Origin: Methylococcales bacterium
Lineage (GTDB): Bacteria > Pseudomonadota > Gammaproteobacteria > Methylococcales > Methylomonadaceae
Direction: 5' to 3'
Assembly: GCA_026399095.1 (NCBI GenBank)
Contig: JAPLRP010000039.1
Coordinates: 22,215 to 86,214 of the forward strand
DNA: 64,000 nucleotides
The notes under the pieces are model-generated. The model was not told the origin of the DNA, searched no databases, and saw nothing but the letters and a program-made list of their open reading frames with translations. Position numbers and translations under genes: made by a program. Each line of letters begins with the position of its first letter. Position 1 is the stretch's first letter. Below are positions 18,972 through 26,923 of this stretch, one piece after another.

Positions 18972-19958
18972 ATGGCAAAAAACTTATTGGAACAACTAAA
19001 AGAAGTCACTGTTGTTGTGGCCGATACTGGCGACATTCAAGCAATTGAAACTTTTAAACCACGTGACGCGACGACTAACCCTTCTTTAATTACAGCCGCT
19101 GCACAAATGCCACAATACCAAGGCATTGTTGATGATACATTAAAAGCAGCTCGCGCCAGTTTAGGTCAAGCGGCTTCTGCTGCAGAGGTAGTTTCACTGG
19201 CATTTGATCGTCTTGCCGTATCTTTTGGCCTTAAAATTCTAGAAATCATACCTGGCCGTGTATCAACTGAAGTTGATGCTCGTCTATCTTTCGATACTGA
19301 TGCAACAATAGCAAAAGGTCGTGACTTAATCGCACAATACAGAGCGGCAGGCGTTGACAGCGACCGTATCTTAATCAAAATTGCTGCTACTTGGGAAGGT
19401 ATCCAAGCTGCTGCAGTTCTTGAAAAAGAAGGCATTCATTGTAACCTGACACTATTGTTTGGCATTCACCAAGCAATAGCTTGTGCTGAAAATGGTATCA
19501 CTCTGATTTCCCCATTTGTTGGTCGTATCCTTGATTGGTACAAAAAAGATACCGGTCGTGATTCTTATGCTCCTGCTGAAGATCCAGGTGTAGTTTCTGT
19601 TACAGAAATTTATAACTACTACAAAAAGTTTGGTTACAAAACAGAAGTTATGGGCGCCAGCTTCCGTAACGTAGGTGAAATTACTGAATTGGCTGGTAGT
19701 GATTTATTAACGATTGCTCCTTCTTTATTGGCTGAATTACAAGCAACAGAAGTTGAACTACCACGTAAACTTGACCCAGAAAATGCATCTAAACTGTCAA
19801 TTGAAAAAATCTCAATCGATAAAGCTACTTTTGAAGCCATGCATGCTGAAAACCGTATGGCTACAGACAAACTGGCTGAAGGCATTAGCGGCTTCGCAAC
19901 TGCGTTGGAAGCACTGGAACAATTACTTGCTGCTCGCTTGGCCAGCCTTGAAGGTTAA
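18972..19958 (+). CDS. tal: Transaldolase
   Basis: A 328-residue class I transaldolase of the TalB type. It shows [23 protein letters not shown], the Schiff-base lysine Lys136 in [11 protein letters not shown], and [16 protein letters not shown]. Its presence implies the transaldolase variant of the RuMP rearrangement phase. It is preceded by a strong hairpin and 194 bases with no gene, so it may have its own promoter. A second hairpin follows it. Confidence 0.96.
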   Translation: MAKNLLEQLKEVTVVVADTGDIQAIETFKPRDATTNPSLITAAAQMPQYQGIVDDTLKAARASLGQAASAAEVVSLAFDRLAVSFGLKILEIIPGRVSTEVDARLSFDTDATIAKGRDLIAQYRAAGVDSDRILIKIAATWEGIQAAAVLEKEGIHCNLTLLFGIHQAIACAENGITLISPFVGRILDWYKKDTGRDSYAPAEDPGVVSVTEIYNYYKKFGYKTEVMGASFRNVGEITELAGSDLLTIAPSLLAELQATEVELPRKLDPENASKLSIEKISIDKATFEAMHAENRMATDKLAEGISGFATALEALEQLLAARLASLEG

Positions 19959-19976
19959 TTAAAGCGCACTCCATTT

Positions 19977-20004
19977 GATGGTGGTTGATTTTATAACCAC
20001 CATC
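19977..20004 (+). terminator. Hairpin between tal and fba
   Basis: Perfect 10-bp stem (GATGGTGGTT / AACCACCATC) with an 8-base loop, 18 bases after tal. No T-run follows. Probably a processing stem or weak terminator within the RuMP block. Confidence 0.45.
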
Positions 20005-20057
20005 AGTAAGTTATGACTTTAATCTTCAACGAAACAGACTGATATAGGACCCTTTAA

Positions 20058-21137
20058 ATGTCACAAAAAATTTTAGATGTAATTAAGCCCGGTGTAGTAA
20101 CCGGTGAAGATGTACAAAAAATCTTTGCTATTTGCAAAGAAAACAAATTTGCAATGCCTGCTGTTAACGTAATCAATACAGATTCAATCAATGCAGCATT
20201 AGAAGCCGCAGCTAAAGTTAAATCACCTGTCGTTATCCAATTTTCTAACGGTGGCGCTCAATTTGTTGCCGGCAAGGGCCTTAAGTTACAAGGACAAGAA
20301 ACAGCTGTTTTAGGTGCTATTTCAGGCGCACAACATGTACACTTAATGGCAGAAGCTTACGGCGTTCCTGTTATTCTTCATACAGACCATGCCGCCAAGA
20401 AATTACTGCCTTGGATTGATGGCTTGTTGGACGCTGGCGAAAAACATTTTGCAGCAACTGGCAAACCTTTATTCAGCTCACACATGCTGGATTTATCAGA
20501 AGAAAGCCTGAAAGAAAACATCGAAATTTGTGGTCAATATTTAGCGCGTATGTCAAAAATGGGCATGACACTTGAAATTGAGCTAGGTGTTACCGGTGGT
20601 GAAGAAGACGGCGTTGACAACAGTAACCTGGATCATTCATTACTGTATACACAACCAGAAGACGTTGCTTACGCTTATGAAGAATTAAGCAAAATCAGCC
20701 ATCGTTTCACTATAGCTGCTTCATTTGGCAATGTACATGGTGTTTACAAGCCAGGTAACGTTAAACTAACTCCGAGCATTTTAGACAACTCACAAAAATA
20801 TGTGTCTGAAAAATATGGCGTAACAGCAAACACTTTAAACTTTGTTTTCCACGGTGGTTCTGGTTCATCTGCTGCAGAAATCAAAGAATCAATTAGCTAC
20901 GGCGTTGTAAAAATGAACATTGATACTGATACCCAATGGGCAACTTGGGAAGGTATTATGAATTTTTACAAGAAAAATGAAGCTTATCTACAAGGCCAAA
21001 TCGGTAACCCGGATGGTGACGACAAACCTAACAAAAAATACTACGATCCACGCGTTTGGCAACGCGCAGGTGAAGAAGGTATGGTTACTCGTTTAGAACA
21101 AGCCTTTCAAGAATTGAACGCTGTTAATACTTTATAA
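20058..21137 (+). CDS. fbaA: Class II fructose-bisphosphate aldolase
   Basis: A zinc aldolase of 359 residues, the same length as E. coli FbaA. Readable motifs include FAMPAVNVINTDSINA, HTDHAAKKLLPW with zinc-binding histidine, ELGVTGGEEDGVDN and FVFHGGSGSS. It splits fructose 1,6-bisphosphate (or acts on sedoheptulose bisphosphate) in the RuMP cleavage branch. It is the last plus-strand gene of the block before the convergent fhc operon. No phosphofructokinase gene is in the window. Confidence 0.96.
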   Translation: MSQKILDVIKPGVVTGEDVQKIFAICKENKFAMPAVNVINTDSINAALEAAAKVKSPVVIQFSNGGAQFVAGKGLKLQGQETAVLGAISGAQHVHLMAEAYGVPVILHTDHAAKKLLPWIDGLLDAGEKHFAATGKPLFSSHMLDLSEESLKENIEICGQYLARMSKMGMTLEIELGVTGGEEDGVDNSNLDHSLLYTQPEDVAYAYEELSKISHRFTIAASFGNVHGVYKPGNVKLTPSILDNSQKYVSEKYGVTANTLNFVFHGGSGSSAAEIKESISYGVVKMNIDTDTQWATWEGIMNFYKKNEAYLQGQIGNPDGDDKPNKKYYDPRVWQRAGEEGMVTRLEQAFQELNAVNTL

Positions 21138-21156
21138 GTAAAGCGCACTCTTCAAC

Positions 21157-21189
21157 AAAAAAAGCCGATGTTTTGCATCGGCTTTTTTG
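21157..21189. terminator. Bidirectional rho-independent terminator, fba / fhcC
   Basis: A 9-bp stem (AAGCCGATG / CATCGGCTT) with a five-base loop, flanked by an A-run on the left and a T-run on the right. It serves fba on the plus strand and fhcC on the minus strand. Confidence 0.88.
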
Positions 21190-21227
21190 TTTCTAACTAG
21201 CAGCATTTATGACCAAGTAGTCAGGCT

Positions 21228-22040
21228 TTAAAGCTTGACCAACACTTCACCACGCCCCATTTCAGACATATCACCTGCATAACGCTGCACACGATTAAAA
21301 GCGATAGAGGCATCAGCAAAGCGCGAATTTAATAACTTAAATGAGGCAAACAGAATGGGTAAAAAGGCCAAGGTATGGGCACCACAATCATTAAAACTGG
21401 CTGACAACGACGGTTGATTCCATAATAACAACGTCCCACGACGCATCGCATAGCCTAAATGGCGACCTGTTTGACCCATGACTGCAATTGTTCCTGCTGT
21501 CATTCTGGAGCCGCAATAATCACCTGCATTACCTTCAATCAAGATATTACCACGACGCATGTGGTCACCGACACGCTCACCCACATTACCTTTAATAAGA
21601 ATTGTACCGCCTTTCATGCCCATTTTATTGCCTGGCAGTGCCGCACCTAAAAAATCACCGGCATTACCCGACACTTCCAAGTAACCTTTTTTCATTTCAC
21701 AAGCGGCATAAAGACCGACATTACCAGACACCTTAATTTCACCGGCATTCATGCCAAAAGCCAAATAAGCGCCTGCATCACCAACAACTGAAATACTGCC
21801 ACCTTCAAGGTCTTTGCCTATAAAGTCGAGGTTATCAAGACTATTTTTAATAACGATATTTTGCGTATCAGCCCCTTCAAGGGCAAATAACTCATCAACC
21901 CGCAACTTGCATTTGCCACTTTGCAAAGTAATAGCGCTTATATCCGCTAAGGCCATGCCAGTTAACAGATTACAAACCAAAGGCGACATATCAACACGTT
22001 GTGCAGGTTTGTGTTTTAACGTAAAGGTTAAAGCGCTCAT
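21228..22040 (-). CDS. fhcC: Formyltransferase/hydrolase complex subunit C
   Basis: A 270-residue relative of formylmethanofuran dehydrogenase subunit C. The body is a right-handed beta-helix with glycine-rich repeats such as GDAGAYLAFGMNAGEIKVSGN, NVGERVGDHMRRGNILIEGNAGD and TGRHLGYAMRRG. In methylotrophs the Fhc complex moves the formyl group from tetrahydromethanopterin to methanofuran and hydrolyses it to formate. It is the last gene of the minus-strand fhcB-A-D-C operon and overlaps fhcD by four bases. Confidence 0.93.
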   Translation of the reverse strand: MSALTFTLKHKPAQRVDMSPLVCNLLTGMALADISAITLQSGKCKLRVDELFALEGADTQNIVIKNSLDNLDFIGKDLEGGSISVVGDAGAYLAFGMNAGEIKVSGNVGLYAACEMKKGYLEVSGNAGDFLGAALPGNKMGMKGGTILIKGNVGERVGDHMRRGNILIEGNAGDYCGSRMTAGTIAVMGQTGRHLGYAMRRGTLLLWNQPSLSASFNDCGAHTLAFLPILFASFKLLNSRFADASIAFNRVQRYAGDMSEMGRGEVLVKL

Positions 22041-22933
22041 GCCATAATCTCCTGTAAATGAAAATGGAATGGCCCTAACTTACCACCATAATTACCCGCA
22101 CTAATGCGCTTAATCCCGTTCTTTGCGCCTAAATCACAAACAGCTTGCATACCGACTCGCATAGCCTTATCGATATCTTCTTTCGTCAAACCATCAATCA
22201 CAATTTCCATCACCGATTCAATCTCGGATGACAACGCCGTTTTAGTCATTCCTTTTAAAGTAGGACAGAATGCATCGTTGGTTGATGCACCCAAGGTTTT
22301 GTATTTTGAACCTACTTTAGAACCAGAACGAACCACACCACCCGGAAAAGGCATAATCACATTGGGAATTTTACGCATCTCCTCAATCGCTGCTTCACAA
22401 GCAGTCAGCGCTTGCGGTTGTGATTCAGCCAACACTAAAAAGTTACCACCACCAATCGCATCGACTTGACCCGTAGTCGCTTCAGCCAAAAATTCGCCAT
22501 CCATCACCGGAATACGCCAGTAGCGTTTACCACTAATTTGCTTAGATACCTGAAAGCCATCACCGAAATAACGCAGATTTTTGCCTAATGGAATTCTGAT
22601 TCCACCATCAATGCCGGCAAATAATGCTGCCGTTGGCGACGTTAATACGCATTGCCCTGCCCTGGTTTCCAGTTGCTTGGCTAAGCCTTTACCGCCCATG
22701 GCAAATATCATAACTGAAACACCGGGGCGACCATCAGGGGTTTCTGACGGATCTAAAATTCGCTCAATACTGCCTTCGCAACCACAAGCAATAACCGAAG
22801 TAGCAAAGCCCGTCATCGCCTGTGCTGAAATCAATGCCCACTTTTCATTTTGCGCCGTGATAATAGCGCGGGTGGCTTTCATTGGAAACGCTTCAGCAAA
22901 CGTTGCATCTATGCTTACGCCGTTAATAATCAT
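22037..22933 (-). CDS. fhcD: Formylmethanofuran:tetrahydromethanopterin formyltransferase
   Basis: A 298-residue Ftr-family protein. It begins with INGVSIDATFAEAFPMKATR and contains FGDGFQVSKQ, VMPFPGGVVRSGSKVGSKYK and GNYGGKLGPFHFHL. It transfers formyl from formyl-H4MPT to methanofuran inside the Fhc complex. It overlaps fhcC and fhcA by four bases each, so stoichiometric translation is expected. Confidence 0.95.
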   Translation of the reverse strand: MIINGVSIDATFAEAFPMKATRAIITAQNEKWALISAQAMTGFATSVIACGCEGSIERILDPSETPDGRPGVSVMIFAMGGKGLAKQLETRAGQCVLTSPTAALFAGIDGGIRIPLGKNLRYFGDGFQVSKQISGKRYWRIPVMDGEFLAEATTGQVDAIGGGNFLVLAESQPQALTACEAAIEEMRKIPNVIMPFPGGVVRSGSKVGSKYKTLGASTNDAFCPTLKGMTKTALSSEIESVMEIVIDGLTKEDIDKAMRVGMQAVCDLGAKNGIKRISAGNYGGKLGPFHFHLQEIMA

Positions 22934-24594
22934 GCTACGTCTCCTTTAAGCGGATGCACAGAAATACTGCCACGCCCATCTTCGGTAATCTCATCATTAC
23001 TGATTTTAAAGTTACCCAACTTCATGGTCATATAGCGATCAAAATAATCTTTTAAGCCTTTTTCAACCGAAGGATCGAAGTCTGGCTGCACCACATGAGT
23101 CGTACCCCATTTGGTAGAAACCACCTTGCCATCAACCACGACCAATTGGCCGTCTTTAAACACATAATCGGGCTTCTCAAACATTTTTTGTCTATCGTTA
23201 TTATCCGTATAAACCGTAATATCTGCCCAATTGCCCGCGCTTAAACCGCCCCGGTCTTTTAAACCAATCAATTTAGCTGCACCCGCACGCGTCATAATGG
23301 CAATTTCTTGTAGCGTATATTCACGCTCAATAGAGGCCAACGTCGTCATTTTTTGCGCTTCAGGATGAATCGTTGACAACACCTCATTACGGAAACTTCT
23401 GTCCATTAACAACCGTATCAAATGCGGATAACTGGTAAACGGTGCGCCATTAGGATGATCTGTCGTCAAGAAAATACGCCACGGATCATCAACCAGCAAA
23501 AAGGTTTCCAATCCAATCGCCCACTGCAGCGCATTAACAAAGTTTTTATCTTTATATTTAAAAGGCACAACACCACAACCTGCGTCACACTCAATATCCA
23601 TGGTGACCCATTTATTGGGGCTGGCAAACTTATGATTGGCATGTTGCCGCATATTATCGCCCGATGCGGTCACTGTTTGACCAAACAGAATTTGACCCAC
23701 ATCAATGGTAATATTTTTATTTTTGTTGATCGCTTCAGCAATCTGCGCAGCGCCTGATGAAAATTTAAAATCACCTTCAGTACCGTAACTATGGAACTGA
23801 ATATGCGTTAAATGCATCGGCAAACCACCAATACCCTGAATGGTATCCAAGGTCGTTTGCACATTACCAGGCACACCCAAATTACAACCATGCACATGCA
23901 AAGGATGCGTGACACCAATTTCTTTAACTGCTGTTGCCAGAACTTGCAAAATATCACGCGGTGTTACACCGTAATAACAATTCTGTTCATCCAGATCCAG
24001 CTTGCGCTGATTAAACTTAAACGCATTAATACCACCCGGATTAACCACTTTAACCCCGATAGCTTTAGCCGAATGCATCGTCCACGCGACATAATCATTA
24101 ATGGCTTTTTGATCTTTTTTGGCGGTTAACATACGCAGCAAATAATCATCACTGCCCAACATCACATAACCGCCTTTATCCAGAATCGGAATATCAGCCA
24201 TTTCCATGTGAGCCTGACGGGCATTAACCGGCAACATAGCCGGTTCAAATCCGGCGGTATAGCCCATTTCGGCATAACGATAGCCCGTTACAAATGTACT
24301 GGGCATGGCATGTCCACAACCGGAACGGGTAATATCACTACGATGAACAGGATCATTCCTATGCTCTTCCGGCAACAACGTTCTGGCAATATTCCCTTTA
24401 CCGCCACCAATATGCGTGTGCATATCAATCGCGCCAGACATCACTACCTTGCCTTTTAAATCGTATTCTTTATCAACGACTGCTTCAGTCGGCTTTGCAA
24501 CGATACGTCCGTCCTGAATATAAATATCTTGCAGCTTGCCATCAACCCCGCTGGCAGGATCATAGACAGTACCACCTGTTAACTTTATCAACAT
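22930..24594 (-). CDS. fhcA: Formyltransferase/hydrolase complex subunit A
   Basis: A 554-residue amidohydrolase homologous to formylmethanofuran dehydrogenase subunit A. The metal site is readable in AIDMHTHIGGGKGN, and the later segments HVHGCNLGVPGN and LTTDHPNGAPFTSYPHLI are typical. In this complex it hydrolyses formyl-methanofuran to formate, with no oxidation step. The start overlaps the fhcB stop by one base; the C-terminus overlaps fhcD. Confidence 0.95.
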   Translation of the reverse strand: MLIKLTGGTVYDPASGVDGKLQDIYIQDGRIVAKPTEAVVDKEYDLKGKVVMSGAIDMHTHIGGGKGNIARTLLPEEHRNDPVHRSDITRSGCGHAMPSTFVTGYRYAEMGYTAGFEPAMLPVNARQAHMEMADIPILDKGGYVMLGSDDYLLRMLTAKKDQKAINDYVAWTMHSAKAIGVKVVNPGGINAFKFNQRKLDLDEQNCYYGVTPRDILQVLATAVKEIGVTHPLHVHGCNLGVPGNVQTTLDTIQGIGGLPMHLTHIQFHSYGTEGDFKFSSGAAQIAEAINKNKNITIDVGQILFGQTVTASGDNMRQHANHKFASPNKWVTMDIECDAGCGVVPFKYKDKNFVNALQWAIGLETFLLVDDPWRIFLTTDHPNGAPFTSYPHLIRLLMDRSFRNEVLSTIHPEAQKMTTLASIEREYTLQEIAIMTRAGAAKLIGLKDRGGLSAGNWADITVYTDNNDRQKMFEKPDYVFKDGQLVVVDGKVVSTKWGTTHVVQPDFDPSVEKGLKDYFDRYMTMKLGNFKISNDEITEDGRGSISVHPLKGDVA

Positions 24595-25862
24595 TATTTT
24601 ACCTGCAAAGCTTGTTCAATGGCGTTCAGTACCTCAGCAGTACTGGGCAAACCGGAATCGCGTAATTTTTTTAATCGAATGGCAACCACGTTATCCATAC
24701 GATAGGCATGGCCGGCATGATCAATACCCGGTGTACCGACGGGAATAAACACAGCCGGTTCTTTTGCAAACGTCATGCCCGAACGACCCACCACAATAGT
24801 CGGTAAAGTCGTTTCCGGTGGTACCGCGTTCACATTAAACGCCTGAACCCAAACTAAGGCATCGGCTTCTCCACTCGCCAGCAAAACACTCGTCTCGTTT
24901 AAAAAAGGATCATACTCTGGATAGCCTCTTGAAAAACGGGTACGCGCCGGATAACCGGTCGTCCAGCCACACACCTGATTAGCGGTTTGATCACCTTCTT
25001 TACCCGCCAACGGCAAGCCGGAACAACGCGTATTGAGATCATTAATATCTTTGATCATTTCAGAAAGTTTCTGCACGGTCAACTCGGCATGGGCAAAAGC
25101 CAAAGCACCCGCTGCCCAAGTCACTACCCCGTATTTGGCCGCTTTAAATTGATCAGCAAGCACTTGTAAATCGGCTACTGCAAGACCGCAAACCGAAGTA
25201 GCGCGTATTTGCTGATCTTTAACTAAGGCCCGCAATACCGCAAGCACTTCCGGTAAATCATCCGTCGCGCATTCCATCACTTGTGCTTTTTGACCATTGG
25301 GAGACTTTGACGCCTCACCGCTAGGCGCTTTACCCAAATAAATAACGCTACGTTGACGGGTATCTTCCACAAACATGGCTTCTTTATTCCACACGTAACG
25401 CTCAAAAAAGCGCGGTGCGAAGCTTTCCAAATCAGTACCGACAACCAATAACAAATCACAGCGATTTTTTACTTCCGCCAGCGTGGTATTCATCCACCCA
25501 GAATCTTGCAGTGCCAAAAAGTTATTACGGGCACCCGTAAAATTCATATTATCGACCACCGCACCGCAACGATCAGCCAAAGCCAACAAGCCCCGCATCC
25601 CGTTAACATCGGTTGCACAGCCACCAATCAAGGGCAACTTGGTATCTATTAACAGTTCTGCCGCTTTGGCAACAGCCACTTCAAGACTCACGTCCTTGCC
25701 ATCCACCCGAGCACTGGTATCAGTAATTGGCTGTTCAAAGGCCGGCGTATTAACCGCACAACCATTTTCAATTACTTTCAGCAATATACCATCAACCCTG
25801 ATGGTCAGATCATCCGTGCCAATACCGCAAAAAGGACTCGGTACTTCAGTTATCTCAATCAT
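24594..25862 (-). CDS. fhcB: Formyltransferase/hydrolase complex subunit B
   Basis: A 422-residue homologue of the molybdopterin-type subunit B of formylmethanofuran dehydrogenase, and first gene of the fhc operon. It begins with PSPFCGIGTDDLTIRVDG and has the family segments GGCATDVNGMRGLLALADRCGA and LLVVGTDLESFAPRFFERYVW. In methylotrophs FhcB is thought to be catalytically idle because the complex hydrolyses rather than oxidises; consistent with that, no CxxCxxxC iron-sulphur motif is seen. 191 bases separate it from the next upstream gene. Confidence 0.92.
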   Translation of the reverse strand: MIEITEVPSPFCGIGTDDLTIRVDGILLKVIENGCAVNTPAFEQPITDTSARVDGKDVSLEVAVAKAAELLIDTKLPLIGGCATDVNGMRGLLALADRCGAVVDNMNFTGARNNFLALQDSGWMNTTLAEVKNRCDLLLVVGTDLESFAPRFFERYVWNKEAMFVEDTRQRSVIYLGKAPSGEASKSPNGQKAQVMECATDDLPEVLAVLRALVKDQQIRATSVCGLAVADLQVLADQFKAAKYGVVTWAAGALAFAHAELTVQKLSEMIKDINDLNTRCSGLPLAGKEGDQTANQVCGWTTGYPARTRFSRGYPEYDPFLNETSVLLASGEADALVWVQAFNVNAVPPETTLPTIVVGRSGMTFAKEPAVFIPVGTPGIDHAGHAYRMDNVVAIRLKKLRDSGLPSTAEVLNAIEQALQVK

Positions 25863-26053
25863 TCAGCTGTCCTTTAATATAATTAACTCATTCAACAGGC
25901 CGTTGTCTGTATGCCAGATGCCCTTGATGTTGTTGCGGTATTCTAACCTTAATTGTTAAGGCTGTCTCGATAATCCAAGCCTCTATTCCTTATAATTGGC
26001 TTTGTAAATTTCTTGCAAAGATCAGCACTTTTTACAATAGCGCGCAGGCTTGG

Positions 26054-26509
26054 CTAAAGAAAATCTCTCAGTCTTTTTTTACTGAGTTCATAAGAAATAA
26101 TGGCGGGGATATAAAACGTAATATCTGCGGTTACTTTTGCCAAAAAAGTGCCCCAAGGTAAGCTATTCAATAAAATTGGCAAGTAATACATCAGAAAAGG
26201 CCGTATTAACAAAGTATCAAAAACCTCGGCAATACCAAACTCCACACCTAACGCTCTTATGTTTTTAAAGAATACATGAAACGTATAGGTTTGCTGATTT
26301 AGTAAACAGTGTTTTCTGGTCGCTAACATATCCGTTAACAAGATACAGCCAAAGTAAGCCGTATTACCGATTACTGTCGCAACAAGCGCCGTCGTTAGTT
26401 TATTTTCAGTGTAGCCAAAAGCTAGCTCAGCAGAAACCACCGTTAAAATCATCGAGATTATTTCAGCCGGTAGATAGCGCTTAAGCCACTCATTAATTTT
26501 ATGTTTCAT
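26054..26509 (-). CDS. Conserved-looking multi-pass membrane protein, unknown
   Basis: 151 residues with about four hydrophobic segments (around 14-32, 39-60, 103-122 and 126-143), an amphipathic Lys-rich N-terminus and a basic C-terminus (SKKRLRDFL). I do not recognise a defined family. Overall layout recalls small inner-membrane exporters or GtrA-like proteins, but no diagnostic motif supports either. It stands alone between the fhc operon and the repeat-bearing upstream region of the sensor kinase. Initiation at ATG 26509 is not strongly supported by a ribosome site. Confidence 0.6.
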   Translation of the reverse strand: MKHKINEWLKRYLPAEIISMILTVVSAELAFGYTENKLTTALVATVIGNTAYFGCILLTDMLATRKHCLLNQQTYTFHVFFKNIRALGVEFGIAEVFDTLLIRPFLMYYLPILLNSLPWGTFLAKVTADITFYIPAIISYELSKKRLRDFL

Positions 26510-26923
26510 TGGCGCTTAGGCATCAAACTTGATTGATCAGAACTGCTTATTATACGCGCCACTTACGCTAGCTTGGTGTTAGTACCAAGACCTCTTTTGT
26601 AAACATTTCCATAAACTTGGGATTTAATCGATCAGATAAATAAGTATAGAAAGAGCATGCAAACTGCAAACTGCAAACTGCAAACTGCAAACTGCAAACT
26701 GCAAACTGCAAACTGCAAACAAACTGCAAAATTATATTTAAAATTAAAGAATAGGATGGTATTTTAATATCGTATTAATGTTGAAGAAATATGAATACAT
26801 ATTCTTGAAATCTCATTGTCTGGATAGATATCCACTCATACAGACACAAGTTACTGAACTGATTCCCAGTAACTTTAGTCATTTGGCTTTGGCTGATTGA
26901 ATCGATAACAAAATTAAAATTAT
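26510..26923. other. 414-base intergenic region upstream of the sensor kinase
   Basis: No gene is seen. The stretch lies between a divergent membrane-protein gene and the kinase gene. It contains the heptamer tandem repeat described separately and otherwise AT-rich sequence. A promoter for the kinase should lie between 26731 and 26923, but no convincing -35/-10 pair is evident. Confidence 0.7.
26659..26730. repeat. Heptanucleotide tandem repeat (GCAAACT)8 plus partial units
   Basis: Eight perfect head-to-tail copies of GCAAACT (26659-26714), then a truncated unit GCAAAC, then AAACT and GCAAA. The seven-base unit would shift a frame, but it lies about 190-265 bases upstream of the kinase ATG, so copy-number changes would more likely alter promoter spacing. 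Pure arrays of this length are prone to slippage. Confidence 0.95.

Noticed and set aside
22104..24459. Several long plus-strand ORFs across the fhc operon
   Set aside because: They are shadows of the well-supported minus-strand fhc genes; no independent motifs or ribosome sites.
26659..26730. Reading the heptamer array as a CRISPR-like array
   Set aside because: Units are contiguous 7-mers without spacers, and no cas genes are present in the window.
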